Shown piece after piece: positions 1-6,505 of a stretch of DNA of 8,202 nt (its first letter is position 1; every line of letters begins with the position of its first letter). A program made the translations under genes and the position numbers. The DNA is taken from assembly GCA_030637245.1 (NCBI GenBank), contig DAOVVI010000048.1, positions 1 to 8,202 on the forward strand, in the 5' to 3' direction. A model generated the notes under the pieces. That model did not search any database, had not been told where the DNA came from, and saw only the letters and a program-made list of their open reading frames with translations. This DNA comes from Cyclobacteriaceae bacterium. GTDB taxonomy: Bacteria; Bacteroidota; Bacteroidia; Cytophagales; Cyclobacteriaceae.

Positions 1-1256
1 CGTAACGCTTTGAGCTCATAATCTTTCACAGAAACTCCATCGATCCTGATTTCGCCTCGATTGATATCATAAAACCTGGTGAGCAAATTAATAACGGAAG
101 ACTTGCCTGCTCCCGTTGCGCCAACAAGCGCGATCGTTTTACCTTTATCAACCTTGAATGAAATGTCTTTTAATACATAATCTTCTTCATTGTAGGCAAA
201 CCACACGTTTTTGAACTCTACAGTTCCCTCCAATTTTTCAGGGATGAAAAAACCATCGTTTGGGATTTGATCACGGCTATCCAGTAAATCAAAAATTCTT
301 GATGAACTCACTATTCCCATCTGCAATGTATTATATCGATCAGCGATTTGTCGTATTGGCCTGAAAAACATATTCAAATACATGATAAAGGCTGTCAAAT
401 CTCCAAACGTGGCATATTCCTGGATAACGCCTTTTGCTCCAAACCAGACAATCAAGCCAATTCCCAAAGCCTGGATCACTTCGGAAACAGGATAATATAT
501 CGAATAGTACAAAACTGTTTTTATGTTGGCTCGTTTATGCTCCTTATTTATTTCCTCAAATTTTTTATATTCCCGCTTTTCGCTATTAAAAATTTGCACA
601 ATACTCATGCCTGTGATGTGTTCCTGGACAAAGGAATTAAGATTGGAAACGGCGTTCCTCACTTCGTTGAATGCATGTTTGATCTTTTCTTTAAATATAT
701 ATGTAGATATCACCAACAATGGAAACGTGCTCAGGCTCATCAAAGTAAGCTTCCAGTCCAGATAAAACATAAAGATTAAGATAAAAACCAATTGCAGTAC
801 ATCTGCAATTAATGCTGCCAATCCCTGGCTAAATACTTCGGAAAGTGTTTCAATATCTGATACAGCCCTTGTAACGAGCCTTCCTATCGGGGTTCTATCA
901 AAAAACTTGAGCTGCATTCTCAGCAGGTGTTTGTATAATTTTACCCTGATGTCCTTAATGATATATTGTCCCAGCCATCCTGAAAGGTAGGTGTGCAAAT
1001 ATTGGAAAACCCCGGAGGCTGTCAGCAAAATAACCAAAATTATCGTAATGTCGAGAAGGCCCTTATAATCTCCAATCGCAATATGATCATCTATCGCATA
1101 AGAAACTAAAAGTGGTCGTATAGGTCCAATTACACCCATAACGATGGTTAGAATAATCAGCAAATAAAATCTTGAGGAATACGGTTTTATGTATTCATAC
1201 AACCTTTGTAGAACTTTAAAATCGATGATATTCCCGCTATTTTTCTCTTTCTGCAC
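1..1256 (-). CDS. ABC exporter, fused membrane and ATPase domains (MsbA/MdlB-like), 3' end missing
   Basis: This is an inner-membrane ABC exporter half-transporter that would use ATP to move a lipid, peptide or drug-like substrate outward; the substrate cannot be told. About 418 residues are visible. The membrane domain covers roughly residues 25-310, with hydrophobic segments near 30-50, 68-95 and 145-185 and the exporter hallmark FFDRTPIGR at about 118-126. The ATPase domain starts near residue 345 (VEFKNVWFAY) and contains Walker A GATGAGKSS at 379-387 (bases 122-96). The window ends about 20 residues later, so the Q-loop, LSGGQ signature, Walker B and H-loop are outside; about 170 residues are expected to be missing. 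The start is GTG at 1256, giving MQKEKNSGNI; a stop codon lies directly upstream in frame and no ATG occurs before residue 40, so GTG is the best choice. An AAGG sits about 9 bases before it. It lies downstream of truA on the same strand. Family is certain, substrate unknown. Confidence 0.93.
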   Translation of the reverse strand, partial: MQKEKNSGNIIDFKVLQRLYEYIKPYSSRFYLLIILTIVMGVIGPIRPLLVSYAIDDHIAIGDYKGLLDITIILVILLTASGVFQYLHTYLSGWLGQYIIKDIRVKLYKHLLRMQLKFFDRTPIGRLVTRAVSDIETLSEVFSQGLAALIADVLQLVFILIFMFYLDWKLTLMSLSTFPLLVISTYIFKEKIKHAFNEVRNAVSNLNSFVQEHITGMSIVQIFNSEKREYKKFEEINKEHKRANIKTVLYYSIYYPVSEVIQALGIGLIVWFGAKGVIQEYATFGDLTAFIMYLNMFFRPIRQIADRYNTLQMGIVSSSRIFDLLDSRDQIPNDGFFIPEKLEGTVEFKNVWFAYNEEDYVLKDISFKVDKGKTIALVGATGAGKSSVINLLTRFYDINRGEIRIDGVSVKDYELKAL

Positions 1257-1381
1257 TTAGTCTAACCTTAATAATTCATAAATATTTCAATTTTAGAGAT
1301 AAGGTATTGACTTTCAGATTATTCTGCTAAAAACTAATTAAACTAAATTTTCAGTAGTAACCTTTGAATTCAATGTCAATA

Positions 1382-1404
1382 CCCTGCCTCGCCGGCAGGC
1401 GGGC
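1382..1404. repeat. GC-rich hairpin-forming repeat-like element
   Basis: A sharply GC-rich patch sits in AT-rich intergenic DNA between truA and the ABC exporter. CCTGCC (1383-1388) can pair with GGCAGG (1394-1399) across 5 bases. An overlapping alternative pairs CGCC (1390-1393) with GGCG (1398-1401). From general familiarity, CCTGCC/GGCAGG intergenic elements of this look are dispersed in many copies in some Bacteroidota genomes; only one copy is present here, so repeat status is inference. No T-run follows on either strand, so it is not a standard terminator. Confidence 0.5.
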
Positions 1405-1441
1405 GTGATTTCTAACTCATTATAAGTATCTTTAATTATTT

Positions 1442-1456
1442 CCTGGATTATCCAGG
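1442..1456 (-). other. Small hairpin directly after the truA stop codon
   Basis: The inverted repeat CCTGGA-TTA-TCCAGG touches the truA stop codon. On the minus-strand transcript it forms a 6-bp stem with a 3-base loop, followed by AAATAATTAAAG rather than a U-run. It could protect or process the truA 3' end, but is too small and lacks the U-tract to call a terminator. Confidence 0.3.
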
Positions 1457-2203
1457 CTAATTTTCAAAAATATGAATAGGATAGTTTATTTTTGATAAAT
1501 ATAATCCTTCCGGCGGCACCGATCTCCCTGCCTTAGATCTATCTTTACTCACCAAAATCTCATGGACGCCCTCTATTTCAATTTTCCCTTCATTTACCAT
1601 AAGCAATGTACCTACAATCGCTCTTACCATTCCGCGCAAAAATCTGTTTGCTTCGATATGAAAAACAACACACTCTCCGTCTTGTTGCCAGTATGCGCTA
1701 TAAACTTCACAATTAAAATTATTTACCTGTGTTTTTACTTTACTGAATGACTTAAATGTGTGTTTGCCGATCAGAATATTTGAAGCGGCATTTAGCTTTT
1801 CCAGATCTAGAGATCGATAATAAATATATGCCTCATTCAATTTAAAGGGATCTTTAAGGGGGATCATCATATATTCATAACTCCTTGAAGTTGCGTCAAA
1901 CCGTACATGAGCTTCCGGTTTTACTTTTCTAATCGAGCGAACAAGGATATCTTTTGGCAAAATCGCGTTGAGGTGATATTTAAAATCTTCGCCTTTAATT
2001 TCATTTTTGAAGTCAACTTGGAAAAATTGCTGTTTTGCATGAACCCCGGTATCAGTTCTTCCGCTTCCGGTTATTTCAATATCATCATTAGCCAATTGTT
2101 TCAGCTTTTCCTGTATCACTTGCTGAATACTGATGGCATTTTGTTGAATTTGCCATCCATGGTAATTTGTGCCCTTATACGATATTTCAAAGAAGTATCT
2201 CAA
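1457..2203 (-). CDS. truA: tRNA pseudouridine(38-40) synthase TruA
   Basis: TruA is a cytoplasmic enzyme that isomerises uridines 38, 39 and 40 in the anticodon arm of many tRNAs to pseudouridine. The 248-residue product is complete and slightly shorter than the E. coli enzyme. The N-terminus MRYFFEISYKGTNYHGWQ is typical. The catalytic motif is GSGRTDTGVHA at 46-56, with nucleophile Asp51. The conserved Tyr109 (RSYEY), NRFLRGMVR at 186-194 with Arg187, and the C-terminal RSVPPEGLYL at 227-236 are all present. It is transcribed away from the DUF4293 gene, and the ABC exporter lies about 200 bases downstream on the same strand, so the two may share a transcript. Starting at ATG 2203 gives the full conserved N-terminus. 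Identification is secure. Confidence 0.97.
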   Translation of the reverse strand: MRYFFEISYKGTNYHGWQIQQNAISIQQVIQEKLKQLANDDIEITGSGRTDTGVHAKQQFFQVDFKNEIKGEDFKYHLNAILPKDILVRSIRKVKPEAHVRFDATSRSYEYMMIPLKDPFKLNEAYIYYRSLDLEKLNAASNILIGKHTFKSFSKVKTQVNNFNCEVYSAYWQQDGECVVFHIEANRFLRGMVRAIVGTLLMVNEGKIEIEGVHEILVSKDRSKAGRSVPPEGLYLSKINYPIHIFEN

Positions 2204-2223
2204 TGTTAGAATATATTGGGCAA

Positions 2224-2231
2224 CAAAGATA
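2224..2231 (-). promoter_or_regulatory. Candidate -7 box for truA
   Basis: TATCTTTG on the minus strand fits the Bacteroidota -7 consensus TAnnTTTG and would place the transcript start about 14 bases before the truA ATG. I see no clear -33 TTTG at the usual distance of about 20 bases. A second match, TAACTTTG (2297-2290), lies farther upstream. By base composition several chance matches are expected in the whole window, so position is the main support. Confidence 0.35.
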
Positions 2232-2262
2232 ACTGATCTGTTAAATGTTCATCTCCCTATAC

Positions 2263-2294
2263 TAAACTTTGTCAAAGTTTATACCTTTGCAAAG
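2263..2294. promoter_or_regulatory. Tandem CTTTG/CAAAG palindromes overlapping a -7-like box
   Basis: Two palindromes with the same core lie side by side. TAAACTTTG-T-CAAAGTTTA (2263-2281) has 9-bp arms, and CTTTGCAAAG (2285-2294) is perfect; their centres are 17-18 bases apart. A plus-strand TACCTTTG (2282-2289), matching TAnnTTTG, sits between and overlaps the second, about 27 bases before the DUF4293 ATG. This layout fits an operator over the promoter of DUF4293, possibly also affecting divergent truA. The arms contain TTTG, so part of the promoter match follows from the palindromes themselves. No regulator is identified. Confidence 0.45.
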
Positions 2295-2315
2295 TTATTT
2301 GAAAATTGATTTATT

Positions 2316-2810
2316 ATGATTCAGCGAATTCAAACACTTTTTCTCCTGGGGGTCATCATCTGCATGACATTGGTTTTAGTTTTTCCGATTTGGGAAAAAT
2401 CAAATCCGGATACCGGGGTTAAATATACTTTTGACGCCATCTACTGGCATGAATACCAACAAAACGATAGTAATCCCAATTTATGGGAATTGAAAGCAAC
2501 GAACCAAATGTTTTATTTAGTTGGATTAAGTGCAGTCGTCTGTCTGATAGCCCTTTATTCTATATTTCAATTCAAAAGGAGAACCGTGCAAATTAAGCTA
2601 GGTGCGCTCAATGCTTTTCTTATGATGGCCTATATTGCTACTGCCACCTATTTTATTTACCAGGGAGAAAATAAAATGGATTTGGATGCGCGGGGCATTT
2701 TTAAACCCGGTTACTTTTTACCAATAGGGGCAATGATCTTCAATTCTATGTCAAACCGGTTTATAAAAAAGGATGAAGATCTGGTACGCTCTATCGATCG
2801 GATCAGATAG
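2316..2810 (+). CDS. DUF4293 family membrane protein
   Basis: This is a small inner-membrane protein of 164 residues in the DUF4293 family, which is confined to Bacteroidota and has no known function. Four hydrophobic segments are visible at about 5-25, 65-85, 95-115 and 132-147. A polar loop of about 35 residues (28-62) follows the first. The strongest family marks are the start MIQRIQT and the charged C-terminal tail at 147-164, NRFIKKDEDLVRSIDRIR. ATG at 2316 is the natural start because it gives the conserved MIQRIQ N-terminus. The gene is divergent from truA and closed by a strong terminator 54 bases after its stop, so it is probably a single-gene transcript. Family assignment is confident; any role would be guesswork. 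Confidence 0.9.
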   Translation: MIQRIQTLFLLGVIICMTLVLVFPIWEKSNPDTGVKYTFDAIYWHEYQQNDSNPNLWELKATNQMFYLVGLSAVVCLIALYSIFQFKRRTVQIKLGALNAFLMMAYIATATYFIYQGENKMDLDARGIFKPGYFLPIGAMIFNSMSNRFIKKDEDLVRSIDRIR

Positions 2811-2863
2811 AAAAAGCTTGGTTTCGAGTTTGGTAGTTTCTCGAAATAAGCCGAAAGGCAACA

Positions 2864-2904
2864 AAAAAAGCATGGAAATGATATCAATATCTCCATGCTT
2901 TTTT
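2864..2904. terminator. Bidirectional intrinsic terminator between convergent genes
   Basis: AAAAAAGCATGGA (2864-2876) pairs perfectly with TCCATGCTTTTTT (2892-2904), a 13-bp stem with a 15-base loop. The A-tract on one side and T-tract on the other give a U-run in both directions. The loop contains GATAT/ATATC, which could pair further. It sits between the stop of DUF4293 (2810) and the stop of the helical-protein gene (2924), as expected for a shared terminator. Confidence 0.9.
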
Positions 2905-2923
2905 AAATTAAAAAATGCTTTTG

Positions 2924-4423
2924 TTAAGCGGACTTTTTAAAGTTTTTCACTCCGTCCAGTACAATTTCCCAAAGAAATTCATACGGCACAACCTCAAAGT
3001 CCACAAAAGATTCTCCGGCTACATCCGATTCAAAAAGTTTCTCTTTCAAATACTTGCTTTTAAAAACAATGGTATCAAAATCTCTATTGTGAATGGCAAT
3101 TTTATGCAATAGCTTACAGAAAGTTTTACTCCTTTTGCTGAAACTATTATTCAAATATCGGTTTACATATTCATCAATTGCATCAAGTTTGTAATGAAGT
3201 TTCGAAAGATCTCCATCAGCACCATTCAAAATCTGTAAAATCAGGATCGCCACATGATAACCAGCATTTTCTTTTAGAAACTCCGGAGTCTCTTCAATAA
3301 AATCACGGAAATCGAACTTCTTGATAATTTTCTTATTTCCGGTCAGGTAATACAAATAGCTTCTGAAAATATTCCATCTCAATAAATCTATTTCTTCCAA
3401 TTTGTCAAATGACTTGTTATTAGCCACTCTAAGGAATATTTCCGATGCCCTGTCAAACTGTTTATTCTGGATGTAAAGCATGACATATTTCTCAGCAAAT
3501 GCATACCATTCCTTGGATGTATTGTCAATTTCATTGAGCATTTTTTCAAGGAAAATACTTCCGTCCTCAAATCGTTTTAGTTTAATAAGCGCATTCCCCT
3601 TTGCAAAGTCAGCAAACAGGTTGTCGAATCTACGTTGGTTTATATTACCTTTATCATGCTCTTTTTGCACATCGCCAATCACCTTCAGTACATTGTCAAA
3701 ATCTCCTTTAAGCTCATAATACCATACCTTAATTTTAAAATACTTTTCAAAAATGTTGTAGGAATTGGTTTTACGGTATAATGCTTCTAATTCTTCAATT
3801 GCCCTCAGGTATGGTTCAAAGCTTTTCTTTATATTATTGACAGTACTATTAATTGCCAGCCTGTTTTCCTGAAATATCGCATCAGCTTTTTCTTCCGATC
3901 TTTCTAATGCTTCATATTCCTCAATCTGTATCTTTATACTTTGAAATAATTTAGGTCTGTACGTTTTTGCATAAACTTCCCGAAGCGCTCTCAGGCTATC
4001 AATTACGACTACTGTATATTCGCATTCCCTGGCAAGATCAATTGTTTTATAAAGCAGTTTGGTGCCTAACTTGGTTTCCTCAATATTGAGAAGCATTTTA
4101 GAAAAATGCATATAATCCAACGCCTCCTGGTATAGATTTGCAGCTTTTGTGAAGCTTTTAGATGAAAAATCCATGAAAAACAGGTGATTCAATAATTTCC
4201 TGTTCAATCTGGATTTGAGCATTCTAAATTTAAAATCCACCTCTTCGCTCCCATATATACCATTTGACGCTTCAACATCATCATTAAATTCCCCGCTTTT
4301 TATTCCTAAAAAGAGGTTCATTTCCTTATTCCCATTTAGATGTTGGTTTCTAAGATCAAGTAGCGGTAGATTTCTCTTTGTGTTGTCAGTGACAATTTTA
4401 ATTAAATCTTTAATTTCTTCCAT
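2924..4423 (-). CDS. Large helical TPR-like protein of unknown function
   Basis: I do not recognise a named family. The 499-residue product is rich in Leu, Lys, Glu, Phe and Tyr, shows no signal peptide or membrane segment, and reads as almost all alpha helix, so it should be cytoplasmic. Helix pairs resembling tetratricopeptide repeats appear at roughly 265-330, for example FAKGNALIKLKRFEDGS then YVMLYIQNKQFDRASEIF. The N-terminal part (about 60-115) has KFRMLKSRLNRKLLNHLFF followed by more helices with a repeat-like rhythm. Its look recalls helical-repeat proteins that occur as paralogues in Cytophagales genomes; this is impression, not a search result. No enzyme motif (Walker, DNA-binding helix-turn-helix, nuclease) is seen, so a scaffold or protein-interaction role is the mildest inference. 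ATG 4423 has an in-frame stop two codons upstream. It is flanked by the shared terminator and a long empty upstream region, so it is probably transcribed alone. Confidence 0.85.
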   Translation of the reverse strand: MEEIKDLIKIVTDNTKRNLPLLDLRNQHLNGNKEMNLFLGIKSGEFNDDVEASNGIYGSEEVDFKFRMLKSRLNRKLLNHLFFMDFSSKSFTKAANLYQEALDYMHFSKMLLNIEETKLGTKLLYKTIDLARECEYTVVVIDSLRALREVYAKTYRPKLFQSIKIQIEEYEALERSEEKADAIFQENRLAINSTVNNIKKSFEPYLRAIEELEALYRKTNSYNIFEKYFKIKVWYYELKGDFDNVLKVIGDVQKEHDKGNINQRRFDNLFADFAKGNALIKLKRFEDGSIFLEKMLNEIDNTSKEWYAFAEKYVMLYIQNKQFDRASEIFLRVANNKSFDKLEEIDLLRWNIFRSYLYYLTGNKKIIKKFDFRDFIEETPEFLKENAGYHVAILILQILNGADGDLSKLHYKLDAIDEYVNRYLNNSFSKRSKTFCKLLHKIAIHNRDFDTIVFKSKYLKEKLFESDVAGESFVDFEVVPYEFLWEIVLDGVKNFKKSA

Positions 4424-4575
4424 CGCCTACGCTTAAGTTTATTTGTTAAACAATAATTCCCTTCACTTCTTTCCCTTGCCAGAAGTTTTCTAAATTCAAT
4501 TAAATAAAAGTGTTAAGGAGTCAAATCCACCAATACTGCAACTATTTATATCCTCAAAAAATAGAAATCATGGTT

Positions 4576-4638
4576 TTGACAGTTTGCGAAGTCTGTTGTC
4601 AACTGATTTGCCTATCCGTGAACAGGCAATTTTTCACG
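4576..4638. other. Candidate structured RNA element with pseudoknot geometry
   Basis: Three 6-bp complementary pairs fall within 63 bases. TTGACA (4576-4581) pairs with TGTCAA (4597-4602). TTGCCT (4608-4613) pairs with AGGCAA (4624-4629). CGTGAA (4617-4622) pairs with TTCACG (4633-4638). The last two interleave, giving an H-type pseudoknot with connecting loops of 3, 1 and 3 bases, or else two alternative hairpins. On the plus strand the TTGCCT/AGGCAA hairpin is followed by TTTTT, a weak terminator look. The structure could form on either strand. Short pairings arise by chance in AT-rich DNA, so this is tentative. Confidence 0.25.
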
Positions 4639-4954
4639 TAAAGGTTAATATTATTTATATCAATTATTGAAGTATTCTATAACCATGGGGAAAGTTTAGA
4701 CGGACGGTTCAAAACTATCGACAAACGAATTTTTGTTCGGATAAAAAAGGGGGCAATATTTCAGTTTTTTTTGTTTACTTCATCATCCGGATAGTATAGT
4801 TTATAATTTTTTCTATCCAAAAAAAATATTCTTTACCTAACCTAGTTGAAGGTTCGGTACCTATAATTAATCCTGATTTTCAAATGATTTATTTTCAGCT
4901 ATTTAATTGGCCTCTTACTTAATTTGGTGTGTATAATTTGGAGCATTCTTAGTG

Positions 4955-4962
4955 TATATTTG
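4955..4962 (+). promoter_or_regulatory. Isolated TAnnTTTG box in the gap
   Basis: TATATTTG matches the Bacteroidota -7 consensus. The nearest upstream TTTG copies end 14 and 28 bases before it, neither at the usual spacing of about 20. Transcription from here would run antisense to the 3' end of xerD, and no gene follows, so a chance match is quite possible. Confidence 0.15.
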
Positions 4963-5143
4963 TCTTTGTGGCAATAAAATTTTAATTGCAAAGGCTCTAA
5001 GATGCAAAGATTCACAAATGTAATTGTCAGCTCTATTTTAGAAACCAGCGCCATTAATTATTCCACTCCATAGTAAAACAATATATCGCTAAAAAAAGTG
5101 AGTTTTATCTTCCGGTTATAATGCAAGAGATTAGCAAAATATC

Positions 5144-6043
5144 TTAGCTCCTTGGATGAAATTCTTCGACTACTTGTTTTAAATATTCTCTATCGAGATG
5201 CGTATAAATTTCTGTAGTTGTTATTGATTCATGGCCTAACATTTCCTGGACGGCTCTTAAATCTGCCCCTCCTTCTACCAAATGAGTGGCAAAAGAATGA
5301 CGAAACGTATGGGGGCTTACAGTTTTATCAATACCACTCACCTTTACCAATTTTTTAATTATTGTAAAGACCATCACTCTTGTCAGGTTTTTTCCTCGTC
5401 GGTTTAGAAAAACATAATTCTCAAATCCGGGTTTGATCCTGAGATGGCAACGGATCTCTTCAATGTAGATGTTAATATATTTAATAGCTGATTTACCCAC
5501 AGGAACTAACCTTTCCTTATTTCCTTTGCCAATTATCCTCAAAAAACCAATATCAAAGTAAATTTGATTCATTTTCAGATTTACAAGTTCTGAAACACGC
5601 AATCCTGAACTATAGAGTGTCTCCACCATAGCCCGGTTACGGGCGCCTTCCGGTTTGGACATATCAATTGACTCAAGAAGTTTCTCAATTTCAAAAATAT
5701 TTAATACTTCGGGGAGTTTTCTCCCCAGCTTTGGAGAGTCAATAAGCGCGGCGGGATTATCAACTAAAATATCTTCATACTCTAAATATGAGTAAAAGGA
5801 TTTGATACCTGAAAGTATCCTCGATTGGCTGTAAGCTGACATCCCGATTTCTCCTATCTTTTGAAGAAATTCCTGAATAGCTTCTGCTGACAATTTTGTT
5901 GGGCCGATAGGATTATTGGAGTTCTCGACAAACTGTTTTAGTTTTGCAACGTCTCTTACATAGGCCTGAATGGAATTTTCGGAAAGTGATCTTTCAAGCC
6001 TCAGATAATTGGCAAACTGGCGTATGAGTTTATCCCAATTCAT
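5144..6043 (-). CDS. xerD: Tyrosine recombinase XerD
   Basis: XerD acts with XerC at the chromosomal dif site to resolve chromosome dimers before cell division. The 299-residue protein has the N-terminal SAM-like core-binding domain (about 1-90) and the C-terminal catalytic domain (about 110-295). All active-site residues are in place: Arg149 (SSGLRVSEL), Lys173 (GKGNKERLVPV), His245 and Arg248 (HTFRHSFATHL), His271 (LGHES) and nucleophile Tyr280 (IYTHL). The numbering is one off E. coli XerD throughout and the length is nearly identical. The ending FHPRS resembles the HPR tail of XerD, which favours XerD over XerC. Integrase-type recombinases share the fold, but the lack of mobile genes around and the housekeeping neighbours argue against a mobile integrase. 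The start codon is 17 bases from the divergent aroQ start. Confidence 0.93.
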   Translation of the reverse strand: MNWDKLIRQFANYLRLERSLSENSIQAYVRDVAKLKQFVENSNNPIGPTKLSAEAIQEFLQKIGEIGMSAYSQSRILSGIKSFYSYLEYEDILVDNPAALIDSPKLGRKLPEVLNIFEIEKLLESIDMSKPEGARNRAMVETLYSSGLRVSELVNLKMNQIYFDIGFLRIIGKGNKERLVPVGKSAIKYINIYIEEIRCHLRIKPGFENYVFLNRRGKNLTRVMVFTIIKKLVKVSGIDKTVSPHTFRHSFATHLVEGGADLRAVQEMLGHESITTTEIYTHLDREYLKQVVEEFHPRS

Positions 6044-6060
6044 TTAATAAAAGTAGCTAA

Positions 6061-6480
6061 ATGGCACTATTAATTATCAACGGTCCAAATTTAAATTTAC
6101 TCGGTAAAAGAGAAAAAAATATTTATGGTGATCAAAGCTTCGAGGATTATTTCTCTGAACTGAAAAAAAATTACCCTCAGGCAAATCTAAGCTATTTCCA
6201 GTCCAATTCAGAATCGGAAATTATAGATAAAATCCATGAAGTGGGATTTGACATAAATGGAATAATTATAAATGCCGGTGCGTTTACACATACATCTGTT
6301 GCCATTCGTGATGCCATTGCAGGAATTACGAGTCCGGTTGTAGAGGTGCATATCTCAAATGTCCATGCCCGGGAAGAGTTTCGACACACGAGCTATCTTT
6401 CTGCTGTATGTAAGGGCGTGATTGCAGGATTTGGCCTGGATAGCTATCGGCTGGCTGTTGAGCATTTTTTGAATAATTGA
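6061..6480 (+). CDS. aroQ: Type II 3-dehydroquinate dehydratase
   Basis: AroQ converts 3-dehydroquinate to 3-dehydroshikimate by trans elimination of water, the third step of the shikimate pathway to aromatic amino acids and folate. It works as a cytoplasmic dodecamer. The 139-residue product is of normal family length. Visible motifs are NGPNLNLLGKRE at 7-18 with Arg17, catalytic Tyr22 (NIYGDQ), Asn71 and His77 (INAGAFTHTS), His97 and Ser99 (VEVHISN), and Arg108 (REEFRHTSY). These match the known catalytic and substrate-binding set. ATG 6061 gives the standard MALLIINGPN start. It is the first gene of a plus-strand cluster and divergent from xerD, so its promoter must overlap the 5' part of xerD. 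Confidence 0.97.
   Translation: MALLIINGPNLNLLGKREKNIYGDQSFEDYFSELKKNYPQANLSYFQSNSESEIIDKIHEVGFDINGIIINAGAFTHTSVAIRDAIAGITSPVVEVHISNVHAREEFRHTSYLSAVCKGVIAGFGLDSYRLAVEHFLNN
6086..6093 (-). promoter_or_regulatory. Candidate -7 box for xerD inside aroQ
   Basis: TAAATTTG on the minus strand matches TAnnTTTG and lies about 43 bases before the xerD ATG, within codons 9-11 of aroQ. With only 17 bases between the two start codons, the xerD promoter must overlap aroQ coding sequence, which makes this match plausible. No -33 element is seen at the expected distance. Confidence 0.25.
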
Positions 6481-6505
6481 TTTACCGAGGTTGGATAGTG
6501 TGCAA

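Larger units (their letters stand above)
4424..5143. other. 720-base gap with no credible gene
   Basis: The gap lies between the xerD stop and the start of the helical-protein gene, both on the minus strand. It is AT-rich with frequent stops in every frame. The only small frame considered, 5002-5073 plus (23 codons), has no supporting signal. Visible items are the 4576-4638 cluster of complementary segments, TTGTT-A-AACAA (4443-4453) about 20 bases before the helical-protein start, GGATAG/CTATCC (4789-4794 and 4813-4818), a TTTTTTTT run at 4765-4772, a direct repeat TGCAAAG (4987-4993 and 5003-5009), and a plus-strand TAnnTTTG match at 4955-4962. No tRNA, rRNA or known riboswitch was recognised. 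It should contain the helical-protein promoter and may encode a small RNA. Confidence 0.6.

Noticed and set aside
348..779. Plus-strand open frame of 143 codons
   Set aside because: It lies antisense within the ABC exporter membrane domain, whose minus-strand translation gives clear exporter motifs; the plus frame has no recognisable features.
4789..4818. GGATAG/CTATCC inverted repeat
   Set aside because: Only 6 bp with an 18-base AT-rich loop; such pairs are common by chance in DNA of this composition.
4917..4972. Possible dif-like site near xerD
   Set aside because: The AT-rich stretch has TGTATAATTT and TGTATATTTG but no pair of inverted 11-base arms around a 6-base centre like known dif sites.
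5002..5073. Possible 23-codon small ORF in the long gap
   Set aside because: It has no ribosome-binding signal, no hydrophobic or toxin-like pattern and no partner gene; an ORF this short is expected by chance.
5060..5143. T7 run on the minus strand after xerD as an intrinsic terminator
   Set aside because: I found no GC-containing stem just before the run at 5092-5098, so it does not qualify as a standard hairpin terminator.
5144..6043. Tyrosine recombinase as evidence of a mobile element
   Set aside because: The length, catalytic spacing and HPR tail fit housekeeping XerD, and there are no attachment-site repeats, tRNA target or mobile genes nearby.
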